64,000 bases of DNA from Sialis fuliginosa (taxonomy: Eukaryota > Arthropoda > Insecta > Megaloptera > Sialidae). A model generated the notes under the pieces. That model did not search any database and had not been told where the DNA came from. It saw only the letters and a program-made list of their open reading frames with translations. This document shows, piece by piece, positions 47,301 to 59,649 of this stretch (positions within the stretch are counted from its first letter, which is position 1; every line of letters starts with the position of its first letter). The translations under genes were made by a program, and so were the position numbers. Location: NCBI GenBank assembly GCA_961205875.1, contig OY540821.1, positions 12,896,001 through 12,960,000 on the forward strand. The letters run 5' to 3'.

Positions 47301-50300
47301 ATTGAACCCATGTGTAGTTTGCTAATAGATTGTGATTTTTTTGTAATTTTTATTAATCGTTAATACCATTAAATTAAATTAAACTTCGAACGACTTCCAT
47401 AATCGAATTAATAGATTTAGAAATACACTGTCCGACTTTTATATGAAATTTTATTTTTCATATTTGCTCTATCTCACATCGTTTTCGTTGTATCAACGAT
47501 TTAAGTATAAATTGAACTTGGGAGGGGGTAGAGGTCTACAACCTTGTATTTTGATATTTTATTAAGGCCATAATTTTGTATTTATTAATGTTGAAAAATT
47601 AATTTAAATGGACTTATTCTTAAACTTCCTTACTGCAATATATAGTAGATTGTAATTATCTTATGAACAAATACACAAATTTCTATGTTAAATACATAAC
47701 CTTATAATTTACGTGTAGGTAAGAGCCGAGAGAAAAAATGTAGCTATATTAATGCATACTGCTTTGAGTATTTTTTTATGCATTCGTGGAACGATTCAAG
47801 CACCTTGAATGCCTTCTGCTGGGTTAATTAAATCGACACCGTGTGCTCTGAATATTGTAGACGTAATACAGTCACCGCAGTTGCTTTTTTGTGTAACAAA
47901 TGTGTAGACAATAAAAAATATAATTACTTCCGGTAGTCAAAAAGGGACTTTTGTGTAAATGCGAATGTATATTTTTTGTTGCTGTAAAAAATTAACTGAG
48001 TTGTAATTAACGCAAACGATGATTTATAAGGAAAGAGGTTGTTTTTTCTGCAATGTTTGTGTTAGTAAGTTTAGGTGCTTGCTATAATTGACTTTATAAT
48101 TAAAATGATGTAAAATTTTCACTGAAAATTTTCGTTGCCATTTTTAAAGGTTCCCGTGAGGGAAAATTATAAAACATTATCAATATTGATCATAATAATA
48201 ATAATAAAATTTTTACTTTAAAGTATTTTATACCTAGTAAGTGCCCATTTCTTTTTTTTATTCACTTCGGTCTAGATCCATGTTATATACATTGACAAAA
48301 AGTGATATAAAAATTCTAAATACACTATATATACATAAGTGCTTAAGAAAATCGCAAACAAAAAGTACTTAGCTACTTTGATAAAAAAGTAAGCCATTTA
48401 AAAAAAGTTCAGATTTTTTGGTATACTGCCTAAACCACATAGAATTATTAATATTTTTTGATGTAGTAATACTCACCTCTTCCTTACAAATAATTAATCT
48501 CATTTAATCGAATCTATATTTCGTTGCATTCGTGCTTCCTAGGTTACCCTCTAGTACCTCCGGAAAAGATGTAGTTTTACACCAAAAAATATCAAATAAA
48601 TAAATCCCAGAAGCATCAATAAGTTGAATAACTTTTACCTGAAGAGTTTTTCTATTTAAAAAAATAAATAAAACGTAACGTTTTATTTTTAACACCAGAT
48701 TATTTAAGAAGATATATTTTATTCAACGATATCACTATCTTCCATTGCTAAGTAATCGATATAAAAATTTGAAACGTATCGTAATTTGATTGTATCGTAA
48801 ATTGTTCAGGTTAGATCTAATACAATATACATGACTATATATTTTTTTGCTCTTACAATACCTGAGAGATAATGCTCTAAATAGAATCCAGACGTCGCAA
48901 GTATTAAACTTTGACGATATTGTACGATGCAGAGCCATCCATAATTGAACAGTTAATGCAGTGACATCAAGGTACGGGGTTCGTTTATTGATTGTTCCTT
49001 AATATGGATAACAACATTAACCTCCGGTATTTGTCGTCATCAATGATATTCATCATTTGATAGGATTAATCTCAATTGTTTTGCTCAAAATTGTAATTGA
49101 ATTGTTACGTTAAATTATTATTGGTATATGGATGAGGGTTTAATTTGGCGTATAAAGGGATTAATTTATAATCAATACAGGTAATTGTATTTTATGAAAA
49201 TTTATACAGTAGTTCCAAATTTTATTGCTATTGCTGTGGAGGCTAAAACAGATTTTTTAGGTGCAGTTTTGCTACTCAGGATTTTTTACAAATGCGGTTT
49301 AGAATAATACCCTAAGTTTTCTCCGATTTGGGTTGTCTAAATAAGTATTATAAAAAAAAGTTATTCGCTATAAAATTCCGTACAACCTCCATTTTGAAAA
49401 AAATTAAAAAATGAATTTGTTTATTCTCTACGCAGAAAAAATAGCTGAAACACACTTTTTTAAGTTTTAATAACTAATTAAGTTTAACGTTTTTTAAGTT
49501 GATTCCCCTGGAAAATAAAATTTTTGAAATACAGAACATTCACTGAAAATTAGGACCTAATATCTTCAATTGTTTTTGTTTTATTAAATTGTTAATATTT
49601 GATTAACAATAAAAGTTTTTGTAAAACAATTTTAAGTATTTCAAATTGTAAATATGTAATACAGGCTTAAGTTAAGTCATTTACACAAAAATTGTCTGGT
49701 TCTTCGAAACGAGGACAGCCTGTATGTTATATAATAATATATCATATAAAATACTGTTGTAACTCAAGTGTTATTATTTTAGTAAAGGACTATAAAACAA
49801 AATATAAATAGATTTAGTAAAATAATGAAATTTTGTGTATTTAGGAAAGTAGGGAAGGTTTTTTACAACAATACTTTATTCTAAAATATGAGGAAAAATA
49901 GAATATATGATCATAACTCAAAGTTGTAACACTTTATCTAATGACAGTGTTAATCATTAATAAGAAAATATTAATTTTAGTAGTAATAGATTTTAACTTA
50001 TTGGAAATAAAAATGGTAATAAGATCTTGTTACTCAATTAAAAATAAATTAAGAACAAAAGAATAATAAAAAATATTAACGTAAGGTAGTTTTGAGCATA
50101 AAATCACAGATTAACCACGTATTTTTTACGATTTTTTCTTATGAAATATAAAAATTACATTTTTATGCTTACTGTTAACAGTTTCAGCGATCGTAAAATC
50201 AAATCAAAAAAATTTAATTAGTTGAAATATATGCAAAGATTTGTACAGCATCAGCGAAAAAAAAATACAAGCCCGGCAAGAGGGTCGTTAAAATGATATG

Positions 50301-50738
50301 TCACGCACTTTTGTCTATAAAATCAAACTGGGGTTGTTGGGGTATGCATTTTAATATGAAGAACGAATATTAAGCTGTTTAATTCCTTCAAGAATGTTTG
50401 CAATTTTATTTTTACGTAGTTTCATTATTTTTTTATTTTATATTTCTGTTTACATAATTTTATTAAAAATACTATACTTTTGATGTAGATTGTGTCTAAC
50501 AAAATATGTATATTAACAAATGTTCTGTATTATATAGAATTTACAAAAACAGAGTAACATATTGTAGTGTAAGACTTAGGGCGTTCTTTCGGGTAGTATT
50601 GTATTGAAAAGTCTTTAAAAATATTAAGTTTCGCGTTCAACTAGTGACGTCATACTGGAATACGTTTAAAGCATTTTGAATCGCCTGGAAATATGTATTA
50701 AAAAAGTGATTGTTATAATTATTGACAATTTTAATTTT
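44386..50738. other. AT-rich desert
   Basis: More than 6 kb without a recognisable exon or RNA gene. A LINE-tail-like phrase (AATTACTTAACCGATTTCAA) lies near 44919, and a degenerate CACAGACGGACACACC strip near 46590 resembles the inner part of the CTTATACC family in reverse. The open stretch 46116-46424 is Lys/Phe/Tyr-rich AT sequence without a domain. Confidence 0.3.
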
Positions 50739-50905
50739 TAACTATTCAATTTACTTCTTTGTTAGTTTATGAGTTTTAATTTGTTTTTAAAAAGGGAAGG
50801 AGGTCGCGAGGGTCTTTAAGTGCAGTATCTAAAGATAATAATGTAAGTTACATTTTTTTAAAAATTTGAGTCTGTAGGATCGCGCCAAGCTGAGATATTA
50901 AATAA
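50739..50905 (+). repeat. Isolated diverged monomer of the 184-bp satellite
   Basis: AACTATTCAATTTACTTCTT, GTTAGTTTATGAGTTTTAAT, AAAAAGGGAAGGAGGTCGCG, GTCTTTAAGTGCAG and GATCGCGCCAAGCTGAGATA follow in the order of the array 9.7 kb away. It is about one unit long and clearly older. The GATCGCGCC variant is also present in the array unit near 40.73 kb. Confidence 0.85.
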
Positions 50906-52325
50906 TTATCTACATTTTTAGTGTTCCGTAGAAAACTAAGAATCCTTATAATTTCACTCTGTAGAGGCCATGGTTATATGTCAAAATTAACGTAAGAAAA
51001 TCATTTTTAATATAAGTATAATAATAATATAAGTTCTAAGTTACGGGATCGAAAATTATTAATACTTTTAATGTAAACATAGATATTTGAAGTATAAAAA
51101 ATATGTAAGTGTAAGTAAATTAATTGCAATAATTAATTGTAAATATAATTATAACCACAAACAAAGAAAGCAAAAACAACGAAAAAACGATATACATATA
51201 TTTCGAATTATTCATCAAAACATCAGAGAGAGAAAATACATATAATAATTCATGAAAAAACTCATCAGCACTGAAATATTTTTATTTGATATATTATTTT
51301 AATTTAAGATGAAGTTCTGCTTAGTTGGTAAATTTTTGAAAGTATGGGGTAAAATAAGTAAAACGAGAAACATGGTGATTCCAAATAGACGTTTCTTTGT
51401 GAATGAATTTTTACTGAAATACTTTTAATATTAACATTAAACATTTGATGTTTAATTTATGATCCTAATAATACGTCACTGACTTTACGGAGCACATTTT
51501 TACGGAATACACTGGTTACAATATTAAACAGCGTGTTATAAGTCCTATATATTTCCTAGTCTATGTCATTAAGGATGATTGATTAATATGTATTCAGACA
51601 AAATGAATAAATATATTTTTTAAACACAATTTAAATGTACATATCTGTTAAAAAAAATTACCTGCAATTGAATTTTATCTATAAAATATATACGATTTTT
51701 AAATTTAAAAAAATAAATACTCATATCATGGACATATATTTTTGTTGATATTTGTTATTTTTCGATTAATAAAATTCCGTCTTTATACCGCCAAAAATAG
51801 ATATTGCATTTTCTAACATATTGGAAAAAAACAAATTGGTTTTAATATGGGAATGTTTTTTCTGTCAACCAGTAAGATATATTGGTTTATCGATTCACTA
51901 CGCAATGACAAGTTTGCATGATTATATCAAATGCAAACTTTTTAGGAACTGGAATTAGTTTTTTGAGGAGTTCTACGGAAAAGAACTGGTCCGGAAAACC
52001 TTATTATATGTTACTTTTTATATAGTGTTGTTTGGTAGATTGAGATAAGCTTTTATCATTGTATAGAAAGGAAATAATCAAAACTTAATATTAATATTAT
52101 GTATATTCTATTTTAGACACATCGTTTATTATTTTTATCTCCACTATTTAATTTTTAGTATTGTCGGATTGGATTTTTCTCTACCTTTTTCTGTTTTGTC
52201 ACAGATTTGCATTAATGTATAATTACTATTAAAATTTAGTAAAATTGACTAATTTAAAAATATTTTCACTGTACAGATAATATGATTTAGATTTTTTTAA
52301 ATTTCTTACAATAGGTACAACCTAA
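50906..52325. other. AT-rich sequence
   Basis: No exon or named repeat is recognised. Confidence 0.3.
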
Positions 52326-52450
52326 TATATATAAAATATATAAGTGTGTATGTGAGGTAATCTCGAAAACTACTGGACCGATTTTGATTAAACCTGCACC
52401 AACGTGTTCCTCGAAAACTCGTACATGCTATAGGGTATATAAAATTACAA
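52326..52450 (+). mobile_element. LINE/SINE 3' tail-like fragment
   Basis: GTGTGTATGTGAGGTAATCT, CGAAAACTACTGGACCGATT and TTGATTAAACC form a phrase found at the tails of insect non-LTR elements. The boundaries are unclear. Confidence 0.4.
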
Positions 52451-52903
52451 TATCATTCAAAAGAGCTTAGCAGTGAATAAATTAACTCATAGACTTATTT
52501 ATTTTTCACTATCGGAAGTCTAAAATAGATAACATTAAGAACAAACTTATTTTATGTTTTTTATCAATTTCTTTCAGATTTTTCTTAAATTTTCAGAATC
52601 TGTTTTTTTTCGATTTTTGATTTATTTAAAAAAATTACGAAATGTATCCTTAGTTTTACAATGTTTTTTATGCGAATTTTATGTGATTTTCTATGGAACG
52701 TATCTACCGCATATAAAAAGACCTAACGTATAGAGAATATTTCATATTTCTTAATCTGTTCTTTGTTTATAAAAAAATGTTACATAAAAATAGAAGGTAA
52801 AATTTTAAAATCTAATTTATCATTATGTTAAAAGTAAAAAATGTAATCTGTCCCGCATTCATTTTATTTATACACTGATGTTAATCTCCCTCAAATTTTC
52901 CAG

Positions 52904-52974
52904 GTGGTGTTCATTGAGGTAGTGTTATTTCACCTGCCTTCTTATCCACTTGAGTGCTTGCTATTACTAAAAAG
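52904..52974 (+). other. Candidate 71-nt internal exon
   Basis: It is preceded by a pyrimidine tract and acceptor (CTCCCTCAAATTTTCCAG) and followed by an ideal donor (AAAAAG|GTAAGT). The block is GC-richer than its surroundings. One frame is open for 23 codons (starting VVFIEVVLFHLPSYPLEC) and two are closed. It could be a 5'-UTR or coding exon of the gene whose promoter lies at 10.3 kb, or of another plus-strand gene. No homology is recognised. Confidence 0.4.
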
Positions 52975-53574
52975 GTAAGTGTTTTACTTTGTACGTATTG
53001 CAGTAAAATTTATTACAATACTAGAGAAGTTTTATAAAAATTATAATAATAATAAATTTGTTTTTTGACTTCTAAGAGTATAAAAATGCCAATAGCAATA
53101 ATTAATGAGATAATATTAACAATATATCATAATTATACTTTTTTATATATAATATACAAAAATCTGGATACAAAATAAAACTTTTTTTAACTGAAAATAC
53201 TTGAATAATTTATCCACGCCTTATTTTAATAAGTTCGAGTTTTTCTTTTAAAGTTTCTATAAATTGTTATTTTATGTAAAGCTCGCGATTTTATTCCTAT
53301 TTAATATTCATTCTAATTTTAATGACCCTCGCATCGGTTCTAGGTACGGGTTAATTTAAATCGCAAGGATTATTGTTAATAGGTTATTTACCCAGTCAGT
53401 AGCGTGCATTAATATTTAAATACACATTTTATTTTCAAAAACGGATGGACAGGAATATAGTTATTTGTGCATCTAGGGTAAATTATATTATATTTTATAT
53501 CATAACCATATGTTTATTTTTAAAGACATTTTTTACATGCTTACCCAACTATAGCCTTTCAGCTAAAAAAAAAA
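52975..53574. other. AT-rich sequence, possibly intronic
   Basis: Nothing is recognisable. Confidence 0.3.
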
Positions 53575-53627
53575 AAACACGCGGAACCCCTGAATTTTTT
53601 CGTAGAACCCACATTGAGAAACGTTGA
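53575..53627 (-). mobile_element. hAT-like element end fragment
   Basis: Read on the minus strand, CAACGTTTCTCAATGTGGGT and GGGGTTCCGCGTG resemble the CAGTGTTTCCCAACCTGGG ends of hAT elements. The element is cut off on its far side by an A run. Confidence 0.45.
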
Positions 53628-54014
53628 TTTAATCGAACTATCGGTGAAAAAAAAATTTTATTGAAGTTCTGATTTTAAGTATAAGCGTATTATCACACCG
53701 CCCGAACGCCTTAGATTTTCCACAAGTAGAAATGTATTCAATGGAATAAATCGAACAAATCCCAGATCACAAATCCTTCACACTACCCTAAAGACGTCAA
53801 CAGCTCTAAACCGCACAAGTAAACAATATAACCGCACAGAACACTGGAGATAACGGGCGAAACATGAATTAAAACCGTAACGAAAATGTATTATCTACTG
53901 CAAACACAGTCAAAACAAAGTTGTTAGGTTCATCAACTAGTTTATTACTGACTGAGATATAATTCGCATTTCGCACCATGTATGTTTTACCAAATTCTAA
54001 TGTGTATATTTACA

Positions 54015-54180
54015 CCAGTATTTCTCAAAATTTTGTCATACGTGAACCAATTTTATATTAAAAAGGGTTTTCGATGAATCACTTTATAAAACAGATTGGA
54101 CAAATATTTTCTTTCGATATTTATTTAGTTTTGTACTTTGTAAGCTTCACACAGTGGTTCATAGTAAAAAAAAAGCCGGC
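54015..54180 (+). mobile_element. hAT-like element end fragment
   Basis: CAGTATTTCTCAAAATTTTG followed by CATACGTGAACC is a decayed hAT-type terminus. A CACAGTGGTTCATAGT word near 54149 may belong to the opposite end. Confidence 0.35.
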
Positions 54181-54473
54181 TATGGTGGCATAGTACAGGT
54201 CAATTAACCTGAATAAGCAATCCCGAAGGTTTTTAGTTTGCTGAAACAGAATCCGTTGCAGAAATTACTCCATCACTTCTAGTTTTTGATTTATTCTAAT
54301 TTAAAAGTACGTAAATGATGATTTTGATTATATTTATGAATTTATAATCAAACCGGTAAAGTTTTCGTTCGCGACAATAAATAGTAGTATATTTCTTCTT
54401 AATATTAATTAAAATTCGTAAAATGTAATCATTATTTTTAACAGAATATACTAATTTCAAGATACGATATTTT

Positions 54474-54690
54474 TACTTTCTTATACCCATTTAATATTTA
54501 GTATAAGTACCTAAATATAGTAAAGCCGATTTTTTTCGAAATCTGGATTTTGACCTTCCCTGAATCCATTTTGACTATGATGTCTGTGTGTCGATCTATC
54601 TGTAGATGATGTAACTGAAATACGACAAATAATAAAAGGGTAAAATTTTATTTTTAAGATTAATTTTTGTCTGGGAAGAAAACAGATTTT
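54474..54690 (+). mobile_element. Old copy of the CTTATACC element family
   Basis: ACTTTCTTATACCC, AAGCCGATTTTTTTCGAA, GACCTTCCCTGAATCC, ATGATGTCTGTGTGTC and TTAATTTTTGTCTGGGAAGA occur in the order seen in copies A and B, with deletions and substitutions. It is direct in orientation. Confidence 0.7.
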
Positions 54691-55390
54691 AAAAATGGTC
54701 CAATTTATAAATTATTTGTTCAAGAATAAATATCTACTTTTTAAATTAAGATATAAAATTTGCATTTGAAGCTTTATGGCTGTGTAAACAAATAAACAAA
54801 ACTTATGAAGACATTAATATTTTTTGTTTATTAAGTAATAAAATTTCCCTAAATGGTAAGATTTTTCATAATGCGGTCCATTGTAAATATCCATCAGATG
54901 TACTATAATATAAATGCAGATAGAAGTAAAGATTTTATAACTTATTGAATATGAAATTTTCGTTTGAATATTGATTTTCTAAATTGCGTTACATTTCACA
55001 AAACGTTTTTATTGTAATATCCATGTTATTTTAGGGAAATAGAAAAATATACATATATACGAAATAAGAATGGAACGCCAGGTTTGTATTTTGATAAAAA
55101 ATAAATCTTCGTGCATTTAAATGAGTAAATAATTCTACCCCATACCGTTATAGACGGCCTACCCTGTTCTGGTTTTCTGGAATTTGAGGAAAGCAAGAAT
55201 ATATAAAATCTTTTAAAAAGGAATATTTACACAAAAGAATGTTTAATATAATAAAGCCATGCAAACTTGATCTTCTTTCTTGTTTGCAGCTTTGTATGTT
55301 TACAGAAAACGATTTAAATCTTCTGAGAGTACAGTAGAACTTCGATTTTTCGTTATTTTAATCTTTTTAAAGGTATATATCATTTCTTTC
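54691..55390. other. AT-rich sequence
   Basis: No gene or named repeat is recognised. Confidence 0.3.
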
Positions 55391-55445
55391 AGGCCCGGAT
55401 ACGACCGGCAGACAACCGGGAAAATTCCCGGTGGGCCGATAAAAA
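55391..55445 (+). mobile_element. hAT-like terminus with CCGGG palindrome
   Basis: CAGGCCCGGATACGACCGGC followed by ACCGGGAAAATTCCCGGT and GGGCCGAT resembles the CAGGCCCGGAT ends of a hAT group. No right end was found. Confidence 0.4.
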
Positions 55446-55584
55446 TTTAAAATACATTTTTTAAATATTACAAATCATAATTAACTTATTTAGGTTCTTA
55501 AAAAAACTTCTTAATAAATAGGTAATAAAAAAATAAAGACTATTTTATTCCATATCTTTAATTTTATTTGAAATTTTTATAACA

Positions 55585-55770
55585 AATTTCGTGTTTTCGA
55601 TTTCTTTAAAAGTATGTTTATTATGTAGAAAATTACCGAAAAAGTTGAAATTTTTAAATTGCAAATTTGTATCTCCAACTGTTCTTGAGATATGGTCTCT
55701 CAAAGTTTTTTTTAATAAAAAATGGCTGTAACTTTTAAACCATTACCATTAATCGGAATTAATATTAAAG
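55585..55770 (+). mobile_element. Old single-arm fragment of the fold-back hAT family
   Basis: AAAGTATGTTTATTATGTAG, GAGATATGGTCTCTCAAAGT and TGGCTGTAACTTTTAAAC match the left arms of the elements at 1063 and 56637 with clear divergence. The other arm is missing. Confidence 0.6.
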
Positions 55771-56006
55771 AAATCGAAAATATACAATTTTGGGGTAATA
55801 TTTCATGCCTCAAACATCAAAGAAAATAAGAAGGAAAATCATAACTTACTAAGGTAGACGTTTGCTCCTATATCTCCCCCAACCGAAGTCTGTGCCTTTA
55901 GGCATAGCAATTAATTCAGACTAAACTTTATAATAGACCTGTCCATTACTTTTTGTCTGGGCCGATGTTAGAGCTTGATTTCCTTTGAATTGTATAAGTA
56001 CCTTTT

Positions 56007-56192
56007 TTAATCGACAACTGTTATTTTTAATAAAAAATCGACTTCTTTTTTCTCCGTGTTATAATAATACCTTGTAGACTGTATACGGTATCTTTCTACA
56101 ACAATTTCCGACTTTAAATTGGAACTCCAGACTCCAATTATCTCAAATGAATGTACGAGACTTTCGTATTGATCTATAAATGTTTCTATCAT
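56007..56192 (-). CDS. Small unidentified ORF (61 codons), doubtful
   Basis: An ATG-to-TAA frame starting MIETFIDQYESLVHSFEI has a more balanced amino-acid composition than the other AT-rich open stretches here. It has no recognised domain, no signal peptide, no convincing splice site before the stop, and lies between element fragments. It may be a relic exon or chance. Confidence 0.15.
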   Translation of the reverse strand: MIETFIDQYESLVHSFEIIGVWSSNLKSEIVVERYRIQSTRYYYNTEKKEVDFLLKITVVD

Positions 56193-56636
56193 TTTAAGTA
56201 TATAAACAAAATGTTATTAATATATCGTTGCACAATGTAATAGGTATTTTCATGGCTATTTGATATGAAATAAAATAAACGTTTTCAGCAAGAACGCAAT
56301 TGGAATTTATTTTCCGAAAGTTCTATTTCCTGATATTTCGAATGACATATTTCTAATTAAGATATTAGGACCATTTTAGAATAGCACATCTTTCTATTGG
56401 ATAATTTATCTAGACTAAATTTATATACAGTACTACTGGGATAATGGAGTTGATGTCGGAATGTCTATTTTTGATAGTAGATTTTTTTTATGCAATAGAT
56501 ACGTAAAATTAAGTAAATAGAATTATTATATAGATACAGTTTTTCCTGTCTATCCCGGATAGTAAGCGTAGTAATAGAACTTTAAGCTGTAATGTTTGCA
56601 GTTTATCCATCAACTTATATTGAGTATTATATTATA

Positions 56637-57733
56637 CAATGGCGAAGCGTCCATGGAAGCAATGGAAGCAGTGCTTCCCTTACTTTAAGGGTAAATTAAT
56701 ACAAATCTGTGTTTTCAGATAATAAATAATTTTAAAATATTATCAGAATATTCATCTTTATGCGCAACTCAAACATTTTAATCAAAAAAAGCATTTAATA
56801 TTAATTTACACGTTCAATTATAAAACTATAATACCTCTACGTCTTATTTTATTGAATTTTAATCGATATTTGTATGACGAGTTGAAGTTCACTGCAGGAA
56901 ATTTCACTAAAAAATTTCGAATTTTTAATTTCGTTAAAAGTATGTTTATTGTATAGAAAATGACGTGAAAAGTTGAACTGTTCCAACCGCAGGTCTGTAT
57001 CTCAAACCGTTCTCGAGATATAGCCTCTCAAAGTTTTAGTTTTTTCAAATGTTTGGAGAAAAATGGCCCTAACTTTTGAACGCGTGGTCGGAATTGATTT
57101 TAGTTCACGGATTTGGAATCAGCGTGTCAAAATCTATATAATGACATGTATAATACCTTAAAACTCGAAAAAAAATATTTCGCGAGAAATCGAAAAAATT
57201 CAAAGGGGTATACCTTAAAAAAATGTCGATTTTTGACCAAAATTTTTTTGTCTGATTTTAAAGTATTATACATGTCATTATATAGATTTTGACACGCTGA
57301 TTTCAAATCCGTCAACTAAAATCAATTCCGACCATGCGTTCAAAAGTTATGGCCTTTTTTCTCCAAAAATTTGAAAAAACTAAAACTTTGAGAGGCTATA
57401 TCTCGAGAACGGTTTGAGATACAGACCTGCGGTTTGAAACAAACAACTTTTCACGTTATTTTCTATACAATAAACATACTTTTAATGAAATCAAAAATTC
57501 GAAAAATTTTAGTGAAATTTCCTACACTGAACTTCAACTCGTCATACAATTATCGATTAAAATACAAGAAAATAAGACGTAGAATCATTTATTTACTATA
57601 TAAATATATAAGAATTTATTTTTAAAAGTAAAAGCTTAAATTTAATGTGTTTCATAGTTTTTATTGTTAATAGGAGGGGAAGTATTGACAAAACATGCTT
57701 CCCTTATTAAAAATTTCACGCCTCGCCACTGAT
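56637..57733. mobile_element. Fold-back hAT-type MITE, copy 2 (complete ends)
   Basis: Begins CAATGGCGAAGCGTCCATGG and ends CACGCCTCGCCACTG, imperfect inverted termini. The flanks ATATTATA (56629-56636) and ATATTACA (57734-57741) match at 7 of 8 bases, fitting an aged 8-bp hAT target duplication. Inside, long inverted arms of ~300 bp surround an axis near 57210, as in copy 1. It has no transposase. It is over 90 percent similar to copy 1 by eye in the arms. Confidence 0.85.
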
Positions 57734-58615
57734 ATTACATTACAGTCTAAAATTATATTATTACAATTTCAGACAGTAAAATATTATATATTTTCCCTTA
57801 CTATCCGGGATTGACAGGAAAAACTGTAATTCTTACAATATATTTTTTTCCGTGTATGTACATCAAAATAAAGACAGTCTTTGTGGTATGCATGAAAGCA
57901 TGTAGACGCTATATATAGGTACCTATTTATACCATACCCACCCCATCCCTGATTATTCTAGTTTATTCGACTGAACACAAACATTTATATGAGTCAGCAT
58001 TTGTGAATGATCGCATTTGAAAATGTCAGTATCGAGTATGCTATGGAGATGTAACCATTTATGCATTCTTGTGTTAAAGTGATAACGTCAGATTGAAATA
58101 TATATCGTAGAGTGCGTCGCATTTGGTGTTTAGAATATAAAGATTCGCCATCACACGGTTTGAGGAAGGGGTTTACGATGTTCTGCATGAGTCAGTGATT
58201 TTGAATGTATTATTTATCCAGTGACCTCGATTTAATGATGTATTTATTTGTAAGAAGATTGGAGTGGTTTTGTTTCTTTTGAAGGATTTCGATGTTATGT
58301 GGTCTTTTAATTCTAGATAAACCTTCATTACGGTTTATCTTATTTTAATGATATGAAATCTAATCTTACATTAACTGGATTTAGAATAGATACGCAGAAA
58401 CTTTAGCTCTAATTAAATTTTGACGAGATTGACTGTTAATTATTAATTATTAGTATTTCAATATGAGTATAGTTTATTGATCACTGAGATACAATGTAGA
58501 TTTCTAATTTCTTGATAAGAAAATTTAAACGTTTCTGTTATGATAGTCGATAAAATAGGTCGTGCGTATAAAGTCACACACCCAATTTTTAAAATCTAAA
58601 GTAATTGTATAGTTA
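57734..58615. other. AT-rich sequence
   Basis: No gene is recognised. The stretch 57775-57830, including CTATCCGGGATTGACAGGAA, is an inverse match to TTTTTCCTGTCTATCCCGGA near 56540. The two fragments therefore flank the fold-back element as an outer inverted repeat. Confidence 0.4.
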
Positions 58616-58765
58616 ATACATTTTTCGGGATATAAAGTAGCCTATGTCCTTCCACAGGAAGTAAGCTATCTAACTGCCAAAATTCATCAAGATCGGTTTA
58701 GTAGTTTAGCCGTGAAAAGGGAACAAGCAGACAAACACACTTTCGCATTTATAATGTTAGTATGG
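58616..58765 (+). mobile_element. RTE-like LINE 3' tail
   Basis: TTTTTCGGGATATAAAGTAG, CCTATGTCCTTCC, TCATCAAGATCGGTTTAGTA, GTTTAGCCGTGAAAAGG, CAGACAAACACAC and GCATTTATAATGTTAGTATG follow the order of the 23.1-kb copy. Only the tail is present. Confidence 0.7.
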
Positions 58766-59304
58766 ATTGGAATTTCTAACATTTGACCCTGAATGGCCAT
58801 TTTCAGTTTCAGCCAATTCGTTTTATAAAAAAATATCGGTATGGAGAACCATACATGACTTCCATGTTCTATCTATCTTTTTAAATAATTTTTAAATATA
58901 CATTTTTTAATTTTAAATATTTTATTTATATAACCTACTACTATGAATATACATATCGTAATACATTAAAAAAACATATATACTTACAACGATTACAGCT
59001 CTTTTTGCCATTTGTATATAAATATTAGTTTTCTAATGTCAAAAACATAATTCACATTCGTAGAAAAACTAATTTGAAAATTTGAATTTAGTTGCATTTG
59101 TTTCCAAGGCAACATGAATTAATGACATATTAGTATTTAAAATTCAAATTTTAAGTGTTTTTTTCATCCCTTTAATGGTTGTTTAGGCACGTACAAATAA
59201 TAAATGTCCCTTAGATTCAATTGAACTGCAAATGTACCAAATCTTATCAAAATTAGTGAGATAATACTCGCAATATTCATTTTTTTGACGAAAAAAGTTA
59301 CAAA

Positions 59305-59550
59305 ATTTCGAATATTTCCAAAACCCCTTATCCGATTAGCACCAAAATCAATAGGTCTGGAGTACTCACTGAGACAAATATTTTCCCCAAAAATAATTCA
59401 GATCGGTGCATTTTTACAGTAGTTATCGTGAACGAAAAAAAAATCTACATCCTGACAGACAGACACACGCACAGCCGCCATGCGGAAATTAACTTTTCTT
59501 TACGTTTTGAAGTTAGTACAATCAGAATTTGTCATTTTCTCGGACACGAT
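59305..59550 (+). repeat. Dispersed repeat family R1, copy 2
   Basis: Matches 7611-7850 (AATAGGTCTGGAGTACTCAC, GATCGGTGCATTTTTACAG, CTTTTCTTTACGTTTTGAAG). It keeps a CAGACAGACACACGCACAG stretch reduced in copy 1, which suggests a non-LTR or SINE origin. Confidence 0.7.
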
Positions 59551-59649
59551 TTTTCGATGGTATTACAATACTTCCATTTCCTTCGGAACATGGAAGTAAA
59601 AATATTAAATCAGTCTAGTTCAATCTTGTATTGTCCTACAGCCGATTAT

